Shown here in pieces: positions 22,669-31,389 of a stretch of 64,000 bases of DNA (its first letter is position 1; every line of letters begins with the position of its first letter). A program made the translations under genes and the position numbers. The DNA is from Bordetella sp. LUAb4. GTDB lineage: Bacteria; Pseudomonadota; Gammaproteobacteria; Burkholderiales; Burkholderiaceae_B. The notes beneath the pieces are model-generated. The model was not told where the DNA came from. It saw only the letters and a program-made list of their open reading frames with translations, and did not search any database. Where the stretch lies: contig NZ_JAHPZX010000006.1 of NCBI RefSeq assembly GCF_021325795.1, forward strand, positions 124,001 through 188,000. The letters are read 5' to 3'.

Positions 22669-23336
22669 GCGCCCGCCACGCGTGCCCGTTCGAACATGGT
22701 GCGCGCGGACTCGCGGGCGGCCTCCACGTGCAGCCTGGCGGCCAGGCGGGCTGCCGCCTCGTCATGGCGCGCGATGGCTTCGTGCATGGCCGTCATTTCG
22801 CTCAAGCTTTGCAGCGAACGCCCGGGATTGTCCATGCTCTTGGCGCGCAACACATTGATGCGCGCCACCAGGCCCTGGATCAGGTCGCCCATGATGCGAT
22901 GGCGGCTGGCACTGATCAAGGCCTCGTAGAAATCCGTGGTGGTGGTGATCCGCAACAGGCGATCCCCCTTCGACACCGCTTGCGCGAACGCATCCAGCGC
23001 CAGCTGCATGGCCGCCAGATTCTCTGCTGTCGCGTGGCGGGCGGCATGGGCCGCGACCTCGCTTTCCAACAGGATGCGCGTTTCGTAAAGCTGCTCGGCG
23101 TCCTCCCAGTCCATGGTGGCGACCGAGGGGCCGCGATTGGGCGTCAAAACCACCAACTGCTCGGCCGCCAGCACGCGCATCGCCTCGCGCAGGGAATTGC
23201 GGCTCACCCCCAGGCGCTCGCACAACGTGGACTCGACCAGCCGCTCACCCGGTCCGAAATAGCCCGTCATGATGGCTTCGCGCAACTTGCGCACGGTTTC
23301 GCGCTGGACGCTTAGAGGGGAGATCTTCAAATCCAT
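22665..23336 (-). CDS. GntR-family regulator, FCD (FadR-type) domain
   Basis: A 223-residue repressor-type protein with an N-terminal winged helix (about 10-70, LCERLGVSRNSLREAMRVL) and an all-helical FCD ligand-binding domain (about 80-215) with the metal-site pattern D...H...H spread over TDFYEALISASRH and MTAMHEAIARHD. Start at 23334-23336 gives the standard length. It faces an AA_synth-Bug-hydrolase operon and a 13-bp palindrome lies in the gap, so it probably represses that operon. Confidence 0.92.
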   Translation of the reverse strand: MDLKISPLSVQRETVRKLREAIMTGYFGPGERLVESTLCERLGVSRNSLREAMRVLAAEQLVVLTPNRGPSVATMDWEDAEQLYETRILLESEVAAHAARHATAENLAAMQLALDAFAQAVSKGDRLLRITTTTDFYEALISASRHRIMGDLIQGLVARINVLRAKSMDNPGRSLQSLSEMTAMHEAIARHDEAAARLAARLHVEAARESARTMFERARVAGA

Positions 23337-23471
23337 GAGGGAGTGCGGGCAAGCGGATTGACGGGAAGGACGCAGGAATGAAGCAGTGAAGCAACGGAGC
23401 GATGGAGCAACTACGCAAGGAATAATAAGGAATACGCAGCTAGTGCCTAGCTTATACGGGTTAACGTTCAT

Positions 23472-23511
23472 TTGCTAGATTGTTGAACAATCCCACAATA
23501 GCAGCGACAAT
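23472..23511 (+). promoter_or_regulatory. Promoter with GntR-type operator palindrome
   Basis: ATTGTTGAACAAT (23479-23491) is a perfect 13-bp palindrome of the TGT...ACA class bound by FCD-type GntR proteins. It overlaps TTGAAC (23483-23488), which is 17 bp from GACAAT (23506-23511), a plausible promoter for the downstream operon. Repressor binding would block it. An alternative -35 is TTGCTA at 23472. Confidence 0.6.
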
Positions 23512-23551
23512 ACACGTAAATTCGCGTTACACGGATGCAAGGCAGACAGGC

Positions 23552-24124
23552 ATGCAAATCGACGTCACGAAGTGGATCCTCATCAACGAAACCCAACCGG
23601 TGCCGCAAGGCGAGGATGGCCCGCCCTTGCGTAAAGTGGCGGTCGTCGCCATCGTCAAGAACCCCTTCTCCGTCGGCCAGGCGGACCTGACCGAAGGCAT
23701 CGAGGCCAGCGCGGCGTTGGGCAGCGCCATGGCGCGGCAGCTTGCGACGGCCATCGAGCTGTACGATGTGCGCAGCTACGGCAAGGCCGGCATCGTCGGT
23801 ATCGGCGGTGAGCAGGAACACGCCAATGCCTTGCTCACCACCACGTTCGCGAATCCCTTGCGCGACGCCATCGGCGGTGCCAAGGCCTGGATCCCTTCCG
23901 TTACCAAAGTGGGCCCGGGGGGGACGGCCGTGGACGTGCCGCTGGCACACAAGGATGCGCTTTATGTCCGATCGCATTACGACACCATGACCTTGAGCCT
24001 CGCGCAATCGCCCTTGCCGGACGAGATAGCGTTGATCTTCGCCGTGGCGAACCGGGGACGTCTGAACGCGCGCGTGGGAGGTTTGCATGCGGACGACGTC
24101 GTCGGCAATGACGGGCTGACCTGA
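23552..24124 (+). CDS. Amino acid synthesis (AA_synth) family protein
   Basis: A 190-residue member of the AA_synth family (Pfam PF06684), whose biochemical role is poorly known. Recognised from RKVAVVAIVKNPF near residue 28, GKAGIVGIGGEQEHANALL, and the WIPSVTKVGPGG and VPLAHKDALYVRSHYD blocks. The ATG at 23552 was chosen by family length. It heads an operon with a Bug receptor and an alpha/beta hydrolase under a likely GntR repressor, suggesting catabolism of an imported amide or heterocyclic compound; that is inference only. Confidence 0.85.
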   Translation: MQIDVTKWILINETQPVPQGEDGPPLRKVAVVAIVKNPFSVGQADLTEGIEASAALGSAMARQLATAIELYDVRSYGKAGIVGIGGEQEHANALLTTTFANPLRDAIGGAKAWIPSVTKVGPGGTAVDVPLAHKDALYVRSHYDTMTLSLAQSPLPDEIALIFAVANRGRLNARVGGLHADDVVGNDGLT

Positions 24125-24268
24125 GCTCAATAGGCGCTGGTGCAGTCCGCACTGGGGCCGTCCGCACTGCGCCAGTCTGAACTACGGCAATACCGCAAGG
24201 CCGCAATACCGCTATACCGCAAGACCGCTTGACCCAATTACCAAGTTGAATGTCTTCCCGGAGCTGAT

Positions 24269-25237
24269 ATGAAAATCCTCGCGCGACTTGTCGTGTTTCT
24301 GTCCCTGACGTGCGCTGCCCTGGCGCAGGCCCAAGCCGCGTCGTACCCCGACCGTCCCATCCACATCATCCTCAGCACCTCGCCGGGCGGTGGTGCCGAC
24401 GTCACCATGCGTCTGCTCGCGCCCAAGCTGGCCGAGCGCCTGGGACAGAGTGTCGTCATCGAGAACAAGCCTGGCGGCTCGGGCATGATTGCCGACTCCT
24501 TTGTCGCGCGCTCGGCCCCTGACGGCTATACCTTGCTGGTGGACATCACCACCTTCACGGTCAATCCAGCGCTGCACAAGGACATGAACTTCAAGCCCTT
24601 GGTCGATCTGGCGCCCATCACGCAGACGGCGCGCGCGGCCAATGTCCTGGTGGTCAATCCCAGCGTCCCGGTGAACAACGTCAAGGAGTTCATCGAGTAC
24701 GCCAAGAAGCAGAAAGGCGCGATGACGTATGCGTCTTCGGGCCTGGGCTCATCGCAACATCTGGCGATGGAGATTTTCACCCGCGCCGCCGATGCGCCCA
24801 TGACCCACGTGCCCTACAAGGGTGGCGGCGCGGCCATGGCCGATCTGCTGGCCGGCCACGTGCAGTCCTTCTTCGCCTTCATTCCCACGGCATCCGAACA
24901 TATCAAGCAAGGGCGGCTGCGGCCCCTGGCCACGACCGGCGCAACGCGTTCGGCGTCCTTGCCCGACCTGCCCACCATCGCCGAATCGGGCTTTCCGGGT
25001 TTCCAGAGCTATGACTGGAACGGCATGTTCGCGCCCGCCGGCACGCCGCCCGCCATCATCGACCGCCTGCAGAAGGAAATGAAAGCCGTCCTGGCCGAAC
25101 CGGAAATCCAGACCCGCTTGAAGGACCTGGGGCTGGAACCGGTCGCCAGCACCCCGGCCGATTTCAAGGCCTTCCTTACCGCCGAAATCAAGAAAGCCCA
25201 GGACATCGTTCAGCAAGCCAACATCAAACTCGATTGA
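24269..25237 (+). CDS. Bug/TctC-family periplasmic receptor
   Basis: Tripartite tricarboxylate transporter-type solute-binding protein, 322 residues. Signal peptide 1-23 (cleavage after AQA), then SYPDRPIHIILSTSPGGGAD, the carboxylate-binding beta strand, and VPYKGGGAAMADLLAGHV, both classic Bug motifs. Ligand cannot be predicted. Membrane TctA/TctB partners are not in the window, as usual for the large Bug families of Bordetella-like bacteria. Positioned second in the GntR-controlled operon. Confidence 0.92.
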   Translation: MKILARLVVFLSLTCAALAQAQAASYPDRPIHIILSTSPGGGADVTMRLLAPKLAERLGQSVVIENKPGGSGMIADSFVARSAPDGYTLLVDITTFTVNPALHKDMNFKPLVDLAPITQTARAANVLVVNPSVPVNNVKEFIEYAKKQKGAMTYASSGLGSSQHLAMEIFTRAADAPMTHVPYKGGGAAMADLLAGHVQSFFAFIPTASEHIKQGRLRPLATTGATRSASLPDLPTIAESGFPGFQSYDWNGMFAPAGTPPAIIDRLQKEMKAVLAEPEIQTRLKDLGLEPVASTPADFKAFLTAEIKKAQDIVQQANIKLD

Positions 25238-25251
25238 GGAGGCCGACTGCC

Positions 25252-26130
25252 ATGAACATGCTGGCCGAGAACCTTGCGCAGCGCACCGACACGGACGCGG
25301 CGCCGGACTTGCGCAACGAGTCCGACTACAACGTGCAACGCCGGCACCCGGAACGCACGGAGATCTATGCAGGTTATGCCCGCCGCAGTGAAGCGCTGCG
25401 CGCGGACGTGCCCTGGCAAAGCCTGCGTTACGACAAACCCGAGCGCTGCACGCTGGACTGGTTCCCGGCTGAGCATCCCGCGGGCGCACCGCTGCTGATA
25501 TTCATGCACGGTGGCTTCTGGCGTGGCGGCGACAAGCGCGTATTCAGCTTCATCGCGGAGAATCTGCGTACGGCCGGTATTTCGAGCGCCTTCATCGGCT
25601 ATGAACTGGCACCGGCCGTGACCGTAACGACCATCGCGGCACAGATCCGTTCGGCCGTCACCTTCCTGCTGCGCAATCAGCGGGCCTTGGGTTTCGATCC
25701 CGAACGCGTGACGCTGTCGGGCCATTCAGCCGGGGCGCAGTTGGCGGCGATGACCAGCGCCTATCCCCAGGAGATGCCTATCCTGGGCCGGCATCTGCGC
25801 GTGATCGGGGTCAGCGGGGTGTATCAGTTGCCGCCGCTGCTGGCGACGACGTTGAAGGACGAGATCCAGCTCACGCCCGAAGTCGCGGCGGAACAGAGCC
25901 TGCCCGAAGGCCGGTGGCTGCATGCCAGCTGCTATCTCCTGGTGGTGGGCGGCGGCGAGACACCGGGCTTTCTTACGCAGAGTACGCATTTCCACGATGC
26001 GCTGCGCCAGCGTGGCTTGAATACCAACCTCATCATCGAACCTGGGCGCACCCATTTCGATATCTTCGTGCCGCTGACCGAACCCACGCACGCTTTGCAC
26101 GAACAGGTACTGGAAGTCATTACGCAGTAG
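25252..26130 (+). CDS. Alpha/beta hydrolase (esterase/formamidase-like)
   Basis: A 292-residue alpha/beta hydrolase with the oxyanion HGGFWRGGDK (about 87-96), nucleophile GHSAG, and a late Asp/His pair (histidine in TRTHFDIF-like GRTHFDIF). The pattern resembles kynurenine formamidases and carboxylesterases of the HSL group. Start ATG at 25252 has a strong GAGGAGG site. Third gene of the operon, 14 bp after the Bug gene. Exact substrate unknown. Confidence 0.86.
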   Translation: MNMLAENLAQRTDTDAAPDLRNESDYNVQRRHPERTEIYAGYARRSEALRADVPWQSLRYDKPERCTLDWFPAEHPAGAPLLIFMHGGFWRGGDKRVFSFIAENLRTAGISSAFIGYELAPAVTVTTIAAQIRSAVTFLLRNQRALGFDPERVTLSGHSAGAQLAAMTSAYPQEMPILGRHLRVIGVSGVYQLPPLLATTLKDEIQLTPEVAAEQSLPEGRWLHASCYLLVVGGGETPGFLTQSTHFHDALRQRGLNTNLIIEPGRTHFDIFVPLTEPTHALHEQVLEVITQ

Positions 26131-26172
26131 GGCTCGGCAGCAGTTTGGCCGAGGTTGTACCGGGGCTTGGCC

Positions 26173-26211
26173 CGGTGCTGGCGAGCGATCGTGGATCACT
26201 CGCCAGCACCG
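26173..26211 (+). terminator. Strong hairpin after hydrolase gene
   Basis: CGGTGCTGGCGAG (26173-26185) pairs perfectly over 13 bp with CTCGCCAGCACCG (26199-26211) around a 13-base loop. There is no T run, so it may be a bidirectional or Rho-assisted end, or an mRNA 3' stabiliser. Confidence 0.5.
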
Positions 26212-26218
26212 CCGTCAG

Positions 26219-26296
26219 GCATGCTGTTTGGGCATGCTGTTTGGGCTTGCTGTTCGGGCTTGCTGTTTGGGCTTGCTGTTCGGGCTTGCTGTTCAA
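26219..26296. repeat. 13-bp tandem repeat, six units
   Basis: Six consecutive 13-bp units of the form GCWTGCTGTTYGG run from 26219 to 26296 between the hydrolase gene and the DUF3820 gene. Two unit types alternate (TTTGG/TTCGG). Not in a gene. Confidence 0.9.
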
Positions 26297-26331
26297 GCTA
26301 ACTGCTCAGGCGCGTCGCCTGGGCCTTCCGC

Positions 26332-26565
26332 CTAGGCCTGACGCTTGGGGATCGCGCCGCCGCGCAGAGGATCCAGCAATGGCTTCAGACCGTTGTGATC
26401 CAGTTCGTGCATCAACGCCAGCAATTGGCCCAAATGTCCCGGCGGGAAGCCCTCGCGCGCGAACCACGTCAAATAATAGCCAGGCAGGTCCGCCAGCAGG
26501 CGGCCTTTGTACTTGCCGAATGGCATGGTCCAGGTGACGAGAAGTTTGAGGTCTTCGGGGTTCAT
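26332..26565 (-). CDS. DUF3820 family protein
   Basis: A 77-residue cytoplasmic protein with the DUF3820 core MPFGKYKGRLLADLP (14-28) and YYLTWFAREGFP (30-41). Members include a putative quorum-sensing-regulated virulence factor in Pseudomonas, but the molecular function is not established. Start at 26563-26565 follows the family; a longer upstream frame would overlap bioD. It is 29 bp downstream of bioD on the same strand and may be cotranscribed with the biotin genes. Confidence 0.82.
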   Translation of the reverse strand: MNPEDLKLLVTWTMPFGKYKGRLLADLPGYYLTWFAREGFPPGHLGQLLALMHELDHNGLKPLLDPLRGGAIPKRQA

Positions 26566-26594
26566 GGTGATGGGTGCGATGACAGCGGCCCATT

Positions 26595-27392
26595 TTATGC
26601 CGGACCAAGTGGGCCCGGCGCGACTGGTGCTCGTTTGCCAATTGTCGCGCCCGACATGGGCAGCTCGTCCCTGCGCGGCAAGCGCTCGACGTCCAGGTAT
26701 TGCGCCACCGTGCCGCCGCAGGGCGTACCTAGCCTCGGGATCATGCCCAGTAGCGGCGCTCCATGGTGACGAATGAAGCGGCCCTGCAGGGTGGCGACGT
26801 TTTCGGATAGCAAGCGCATGGCCGGATCGACGGTGTTGGCTATCCACCCGGCCAAAGTCAGACCGCTGCGCGTGATCGCCTCGGCGGTCAGCAAGGCGTG
26901 GCTCAGGCAGCCAAGACGCATGCCGACGACAAGAATCACGGGCAGGTTCAAGGCGACGGCCAGGTCGCCGGTGTCCTGTTCGTCATTCAAGGGCACACGG
27001 AAGCCCCCTACCCCTTCGACGATGGTGACGTCGGCGCGCTGGATGATGTCGCGGTGGCAGTCAACGATGTGGGCAATATTCATGGTCACGCCCGCTTGCC
27101 GGGCCACCAGGTGCGGCGCGGCGGGCTCGTGCAGAAGGTAAGGCGTGGACAGTGCACGCGGCACGGATACCGTGACGTTGGCGGCAAGGGCTTCCGCGTC
27201 CTCGTTACGCCAGACGCCGTCGGCATCCTGCTCGGCCCCTGCGGCGATGGGTTTCATGGCGGCGGTGGAATAGCCCCTGGCGGCGAAGGCATGCAGCAGG
27301 CCGCAACTCGCCAGCGTCTTGCCGATTTCGGTGTCGGTGCCGGCGATGAAATAGGACAGGCGCGGCGGCCGGGTCGTGGCGGACGGTGTCAT
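26595..27392 (-). CDS. bioD: Dethiobiotin synthetase
   Basis: ATP-dependent ring closure of 7,8-diaminopelargonate with CO2 to dethiobiotin. The 265-residue product has the family P-loop GTDTEIGKT (18-26), KPIAAG, and the [11 protein letters not shown] motif that closes over substrate. Slightly longer than the E. coli enzyme (about 225), mainly at the C-terminal tail. Its start overlaps the bioF stop by 4 bp, so translation is probably coupled. Confidence 0.95.
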   Translation of the reverse strand: MTPSATTRPPRLSYFIAGTDTEIGKTLASCGLLHAFAARGYSTAAMKPIAAGAEQDADGVWRNEDAEALAANVTVSVPRALSTPYLLHEPAAPHLVARQAGVTMNIAHIVDCHRDIIQRADVTIVEGVGGFRVPLNDEQDTGDLAVALNLPVILVVGMRLGCLSHALLTAEAITRSGLTLAGWIANTVDPAMRLLSENVATLQGRFIRHHGAPLLGMIPRLGTPCGGTVAQYLDVERLPRRDELPMSGATIGKRAPVAPGPLGPA

Positions 27393-28777
27393 GCGAACAG
27401 CACCTCGCAGAGACGTTCGATCTCTGCCGCCTCATGGGCCGCGGACAGGGACAGCCGCAGGCGCGCGGTGCCCACGGGCACGGTCGGCGGGCGGACGGCG
27501 GGCACCCAGAATCCATGCGTCAACAAGCGGTCCGCCAAAGCAAGCGCGGCGTGGTTCTCGCCTACCAGTATTGGTTGGATGGCGGTGTGCGATGGCGGCA
27601 AGGGCGTCACGTCAGGTGACGCTGCAGGCACAATGGTGCCTGGGGCCTGAGCGCTGAGGGACGTGGGGCTGGCGGCTGTTGTCGCGGTGGTCCCAGCCCA
27701 TGAGGACTTCACGCTGCGTGCCAGTTGCATCGTTATTGTTTCGATGTGGGCGCTCAGGCTGGCTCGGCGCGCGAAGCCTTCGTCGCCTCGCATGATGGCT
27801 ATGCTCTGGATCGTCGCATGCGCCAATGCCGGCGCGGCGGCGGTGGTGAAGATGTAGGTCCGCGCCCGCTGGATCAACCATTCGATGACCGTGTCTTCCG
27901 CGACGACGAAAGCCCCTGCCGTGCCGGCCGCTTTACCCAGCGTTCCCATGTAAATCAGCAGCGATGATTGCAATCCCAGCGCCGCGATGCTGCCGGCGCC
28001 GTCCTTGCCCAGCACGCCGAAGCCGTGGGCGTCATCGACGACCAGCCACGCCTGGTGCTGCTCGGCCAACGCGAGCAGGGCCGCCAGCGGAGCGATGTCG
28101 CCGTCCATGCTGAACACGGCATCGGTGACAATGATCTTGATGTTGGTGCTGGCGCTGGTGCTGGTGCCGGTGCTGGTGCTGGTGCTGGTGCTGGTGCCGA
28201 AGGTTTTGTCATGGAGCCTGCCCTCGCCCTCGCGGTTGCTATTGCCATTGCCATTGCCGCTGTCCGCCGCCAGCATCGCGCCCAGCGCGGCCGTGTCGGC
28301 ATGCGGATAGACGCGTACATCGGCGCGGGCCAGGCGTGCGCCGTCGATCAGCGAAGCGTGGTTCAAGGCGTCGGAATAGATCGTCGCGCCGCGCCCGGCC
28401 AGCGCGGTCAACGTCGCGAGGTTCGCCATATAGCCGGTGGAGAAGGTCAGCGCGCGGGGCTGGCGGGCGAAACCGCCGCAGTATTCAGCCAGCGTGTCCT
28501 CCAACAACGCATGTGCGCGGGAATGGCCCCCCAGCAAATGCGATCCGCCGCTGCCGACACCGTAGCGCCGTGCTCCCTCCGCCAAGGCCCCGATCAGATC
28601 GGGATGATTCGCCAAGCCCAGATAGTCATTGCTGGCGAAGGCGACCACGTCGCGGCCATCGATGCGAACGCGCGGCGCGCAGGGCGTATCGGCGATACGG
28701 CGTCGGCGGGTCAGGTCACGGGCGTGCAGGTCAGCCAGGCCTATGCGCAAAACATCGATAGGGTGGGTGCTATTCAT
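27389..28777 (-). CDS. bioF: 8-amino-7-oxononanoate synthase with repeat insertions
   Basis: PLP enzyme condensing pimeloyl-ACP/CoA with alanine in biotin synthesis. Core motifs are intact: SNDYLGL (49-55), [11 protein letters not shown] (75-85), [10 protein letters not shown] (248-257) and the PLP lysine K282 in [12 protein letters not shown]. At 462 residues it is about 75 longer than E. coli BioF; the excess is low-complexity: residues 173-211 (GNGNGN and then a Thr/Ser/Gly run coded by nine GGTGCY-type hexamers at 28145-28198) and about 356-395 (Ala/Thr/Pro-rich). Both insertions keep frame. The start is uncertain (28777 or 28792). Lies between bioA and bioD. Confidence 0.92.
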   Translation of the reverse strand: MNSTHPIDVLRIGLADLHARDLTRRRRIADTPCAPRVRIDGRDVVAFASNDYLGLANHPDLIGALAEGARRYGVGSGGSHLLGGHSRAHALLEDTLAEYCGGFARQPRALTFSTGYMANLATLTALAGRGATIYSDALNHASLIDGARLARADVRVYPHADTAALGAMLAADSGNGNGNSNREGEGRLHDKTFGTSTSTSTSTGTSTSASTNIKIIVTDAVFSMDGDIAPLAALLALAEQHQAWLVVDDAHGFGVLGKDGAGSIAALGLQSSLLIYMGTLGKAAGTAGAFVVAEDTVIEWLIQRARTYIFTTAAAPALAHATIQSIAIMRGDEGFARRASLSAHIETITMQLARSVKSSWAGTTATTAASPTSLSAQAPGTIVPAASPDVTPLPPSHTAIQPILVGENHAALALADRLLTHGFWVPAVRPPTVPVGTARLRLSLSAAHEAAEIERLCEVLFA

Positions 28778-28946
28778 TACGTGGGGTTCCATGAGGAGTG
28801 GCGAATGCATTGGATGGCCTGTGTCATAGGACTCCATTCAAAATCGAGGAAGGTTGGAACGGAGTCCGAGCAAAGTCCGGGCCAGGCCGGGGAAGGTCCG
28901 GCGAAAGTCGGGAATAATGGGCGGGGGTCCATCCCGCCGCGCTCCT

Positions 28947-30290
28947 TTACTGGTTTTCGTTCAATGTCCTCTCAAGGGCATCGAGGGTGGCCGTGATCAA
29001 CTGCGCGATTTCTTCCTCATCCAGGATGTACGGCGGCATCAGATAAACCGTGCGCCCGATGGGGCGCAGCAGCGCTCCTGCCGCCAGCGCATGCCTCGCA
29101 TACCGTTGTGCGAAACCAAGTTGCCCAGCCTGAACGTGATCGTCGACATCGAAGGCAAGGATGGCGCCGCGGCGACGCAGGTGCGTGACCCGCGGATGAG
29201 AGGCGAGCGCGTGCAAGCCTTGCTCCAGGGCGTCGAAGCGCGCCTGATTCGTGGCGATTGCATCCGTGGACTCGAAGAGGTCCAGCGTCGCCAGCGCGGC
29301 CCGGCACGCGAGCGGATTGCCGGTATAGGAATGTGAATGGAGGAAGCCGCGCGCGACCTCGTCCGCATAGAACGCGGCGTGAACGTCGTCGGTAGACAGC
29401 ACCACGGACAAGGGCAGATAGCCGCCGCTGATGCCCTTGGACAGGCATAGAAAATCTGGCCGGATACCCGCCTGTTCGTGCGCGAAGAAGGTACCCGTGC
29501 GGCCAAAACCGACAGCGATCTCATCGGCGATCAGATGCACGCCGTGCGCGTCGCAGAGCCTGCGCAGGCCGCTCAGATACGAGGGATGATGCATGGCCAT
29601 GCCGGCGGCGCACTGGACCAGGGGTTCGACGATGATCGCGGCGATGTGGCTGGCGCGCGCCTCGAACAGCCTGGCCACCTCGGCCAAGGCACGGGTGGCG
29701 AGCTGCGCTGGCGACTCCCCCGGCAGCGCCAGCCGCGCGTCTGGCGACGGCACCCGATGCGCGTGCCGCAGCAGCGGGCCATAGGCATCACGGAACAGCG
29801 CGACATCGGTGACGGCCAGCGCGCCCAGCGTTTCACCGTGGTAGCCGTTATCGATGCAGACGAAATCCCGTTTGTCGGCATGCCCGTGATTCCGCCAGAA
29901 ATGGAAACTCATCTTCAGCGCGATCTCCACGGCCGATGCGCCGTCCGAAGCGAAGAAGGCATGTCCCAGCGTGCCGTCCGTCAAGGCCGACAGCCGTTCC
30001 GCCAGGAGTACGGCGGGTTCATGCGTGCAGCCCGCGAGCATGACGTGTTCCAGCGTACCCAGTTGCTCCGTCACGGCGGCGTTGATGGCCGGATGGGCGT
30101 GGCCGAACAGATTGACCCACCATGAACTGATTCCATCCAGATAACGGCGCCCGTGCGCATCATGGAGCCACGCGCCCTGGGCCCGGACGATCGGCAATAG
30201 GGGAATCCGTTCGTGATGCTTCATCTGCGTGCAGGGATGCCACACCGCACGCAGACTGCGCGTCACCAGATCGGGGGTAGAGGGCTGCAT
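28947..30290 (-). CDS. bioA: Adenosylmethionine-8-amino-7-oxononanoate aminotransferase
   Basis: PLP aminotransferase using SAM as amino donor to make 7,8-diaminopelargonate. The 447-residue protein shows WHPCTQMKHHE near the N terminus, DGISSWWVNLFGHAHP, and the PLP lysine in CLSKGISGGYLPLS, all BioA-specific. Start at 30288-30290 (MQPSTPDL) sets the usual length. First gene of a bioA-bioF-bioD transcription unit; a 169-bp gap separates it from bioF. bioB is not in this window. Confidence 0.95.
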   Translation of the reverse strand: MQPSTPDLVTRSLRAVWHPCTQMKHHERIPLLPIVRAQGAWLHDAHGRRYLDGISSWWVNLFGHAHPAINAAVTEQLGTLEHVMLAGCTHEPAVLLAERLSALTDGTLGHAFFASDGASAVEIALKMSFHFWRNHGHADKRDFVCIDNGYHGETLGALAVTDVALFRDAYGPLLRHAHRVPSPDARLALPGESPAQLATRALAEVARLFEARASHIAAIIVEPLVQCAAGMAMHHPSYLSGLRRLCDAHGVHLIADEIAVGFGRTGTFFAHEQAGIRPDFLCLSKGISGGYLPLSVVLSTDDVHAAFYADEVARGFLHSHSYTGNPLACRAALATLDLFESTDAIATNQARFDALEQGLHALASHPRVTHLRRRGAILAFDVDDHVQAGQLGFAQRYARHALAAGALLRPIGRTVYLMPPYILDEEEIAQLITATLDALERTLNENQ

Positions 30291-30598
30291 TCGAGATCTC
30301 CGCGAAATAACGGCGGCGATCGTAGGGAGGCCAACGGCGTCCGTGCAAATCCGGAGTTCGACGGACGTAGCAAGTACGTTGTAGACAACCTCGCGAACTT
30401 GGCGAAAGTTATGTCGGTACGAGCCTGATCTTGCCCGCAAAATCGCAATGGCCAATGGTGCGCTTAGTTGGTATCAAAATGCTTCGCGCCACCGCGGATA
30501 CGCATCCATGCCGCGTCACGTAAATGGCACGCCGCGCCCCTCACGAGGCTTGTGCTCGGCACAATTCCCCCGTGTGGATGTGACTTGGAGAATGCAAG
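30291..30598. promoter_or_regulatory. Divergent spacer with GTTGT-AG-ACAAC palindrome
   Basis: The 308-bp gap upstream of bioA has no supported gene. At 30379-30390 the sequence GTTGTAGACAAC is an inverted repeat with a 2-bp centre, about 90 bp before bioA. It could be an operator for the biotin genes, but it does not match the BirA or BioR consensus as I know them, so this is tentative. Confidence 0.35.
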
Positions 30599-31090
30599 AT
30601 GGAAACCGGGATGAGCTCGCTCGGCTTAGCTGATTGCTTGTGGGTAGTCATCAACCTGGTGCTTCCCATAGTCTTACCAGCCGGCGGACTCTGGATGATG
30701 CGAGTGTCTCTACCAAAACCCTCTGACCGTGAAGGGCGCAATAAAGCGCTGGCAAGTCGGCGATACGTACTGTTGTTCAAAGACGGTCAATTAGGCTGGG
30801 TCGCCCTCCTGATGTGCTTCACCGCTATTTCTGAATTCTCGGATGGATTGTTGATGCATCACAAATCCGCGCCTTGGTGGACTATCTTTTTTTTCCTGAC
30901 CGTGGCCGTCACGATCTTCGTTGCGGGTGTCTATGCGTCGTATGGCGCTGTAGTTTCGGTGTCCGTAAAACAGACTGGTTCGCTGCGTGAGTGGATCGAT
31001 CACTACGGCATCGCTTTCTGGACTACCATTTTCGCCGTGTTAGCTGCTACCGCCCTTACTGTGGCTCATTTCTGGGCCACGCCAAGATAG
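30599..31090 (+). CDS. Hypothetical four-helix membrane protein
   Basis: A 163-residue protein I do not recognise. It has about four hydrophobic segments (around 10-34, 65-82, 93-116, 138-158) with a charged cytoplasmic stretch between the first two. Start at 30599 has GGAG 10-11 bases upstream; an ATG at 30611 is possible. Base composition is visibly lower in G+C than neighbours, suggesting recent acquisition. Followed after 9 bp by a 45-residue membrane peptide gene, so the two may be one unit. Confidence 0.65.
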   Translation: METGMSSLGLADCLWVVINLVLPIVLPAGGLWMMRVSLPKPSDREGRNKALASRRYVLLFKDGQLGWVALLMCFTAISEFSDGLLMHHKSAPWWTIFFFLTVAVTIFVAGVYASYGAVVSVSVKQTGSLREWIDHYGIAFWTTIFAVLAATALTVAHFWATPR

Positions 31091-31099
31091 GAATTCGTC

Positions 31100-31237
31100 A
31101 TGTCTTCACTTGCCCGTCGGATGTTTCCTCACTGGAATGAGCGCGAAGCCCTGACGCTGTTCGTTGCGACGATTGCTGGAAGTGCGGCGGGTATCCTGGG
31201 CGCTGTCGTTTTTTTTATTGCCCTCTTCATAGCTTAG
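31100..31237 (+). CDS. Small single-helix membrane protein, 45 residues
   Basis: Short open frame MSSLARRMFPHWNEREA followed by one hydrophobic helix (about 18-44) and a TAG stop. AGGA sits 8-9 bases upstream of the ATG, and the gene starts 9 bp after the 163-residue membrane protein, suggesting translational coupling. No family recognised. The size, positively charged N terminus and single helix resemble regulatory small membrane proteins, but that is analogy only. Confidence 0.55.
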   Translation: MSSLARRMFPHWNEREALTLFVATIAGSAAGILGAVVFFIALFIA

Positions 31238-31355
31238 GCGCCCTCGCCTACGAGGAAAGCAAGCGGCAAGTCGGATGGTCATGCAGTCTCCTCTGGTCAC
31301 TCACGTGGCACACCGAAGTGGCCCACTTGCGCGGAAAACCCAAGCCAAAAGAGAA

Positions 31356-31385
31356 AACGCCAAGTGAAATCAATCACTTGGCGTT
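31356..31385 (-). terminator. Rho-independent terminator of tmRNA gene
   Basis: AACGCCAAGTG (31356-31366) pairs over 11 bp with CACTTGGCGTT (31375-31385). On the minus strand it lies just past the tmRNA CCA end and is followed by TTTTCTCTTTT. Confidence 0.85.
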
Positions 31386-31389
31386 AATT

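Noticed and set aside
27389-28777. BioF considered a frameshifted pseudogene
   Set aside because: Extra sequence is in frame, all catalytic motifs and the PLP lysine are intact, and overlap with bioD is kept.
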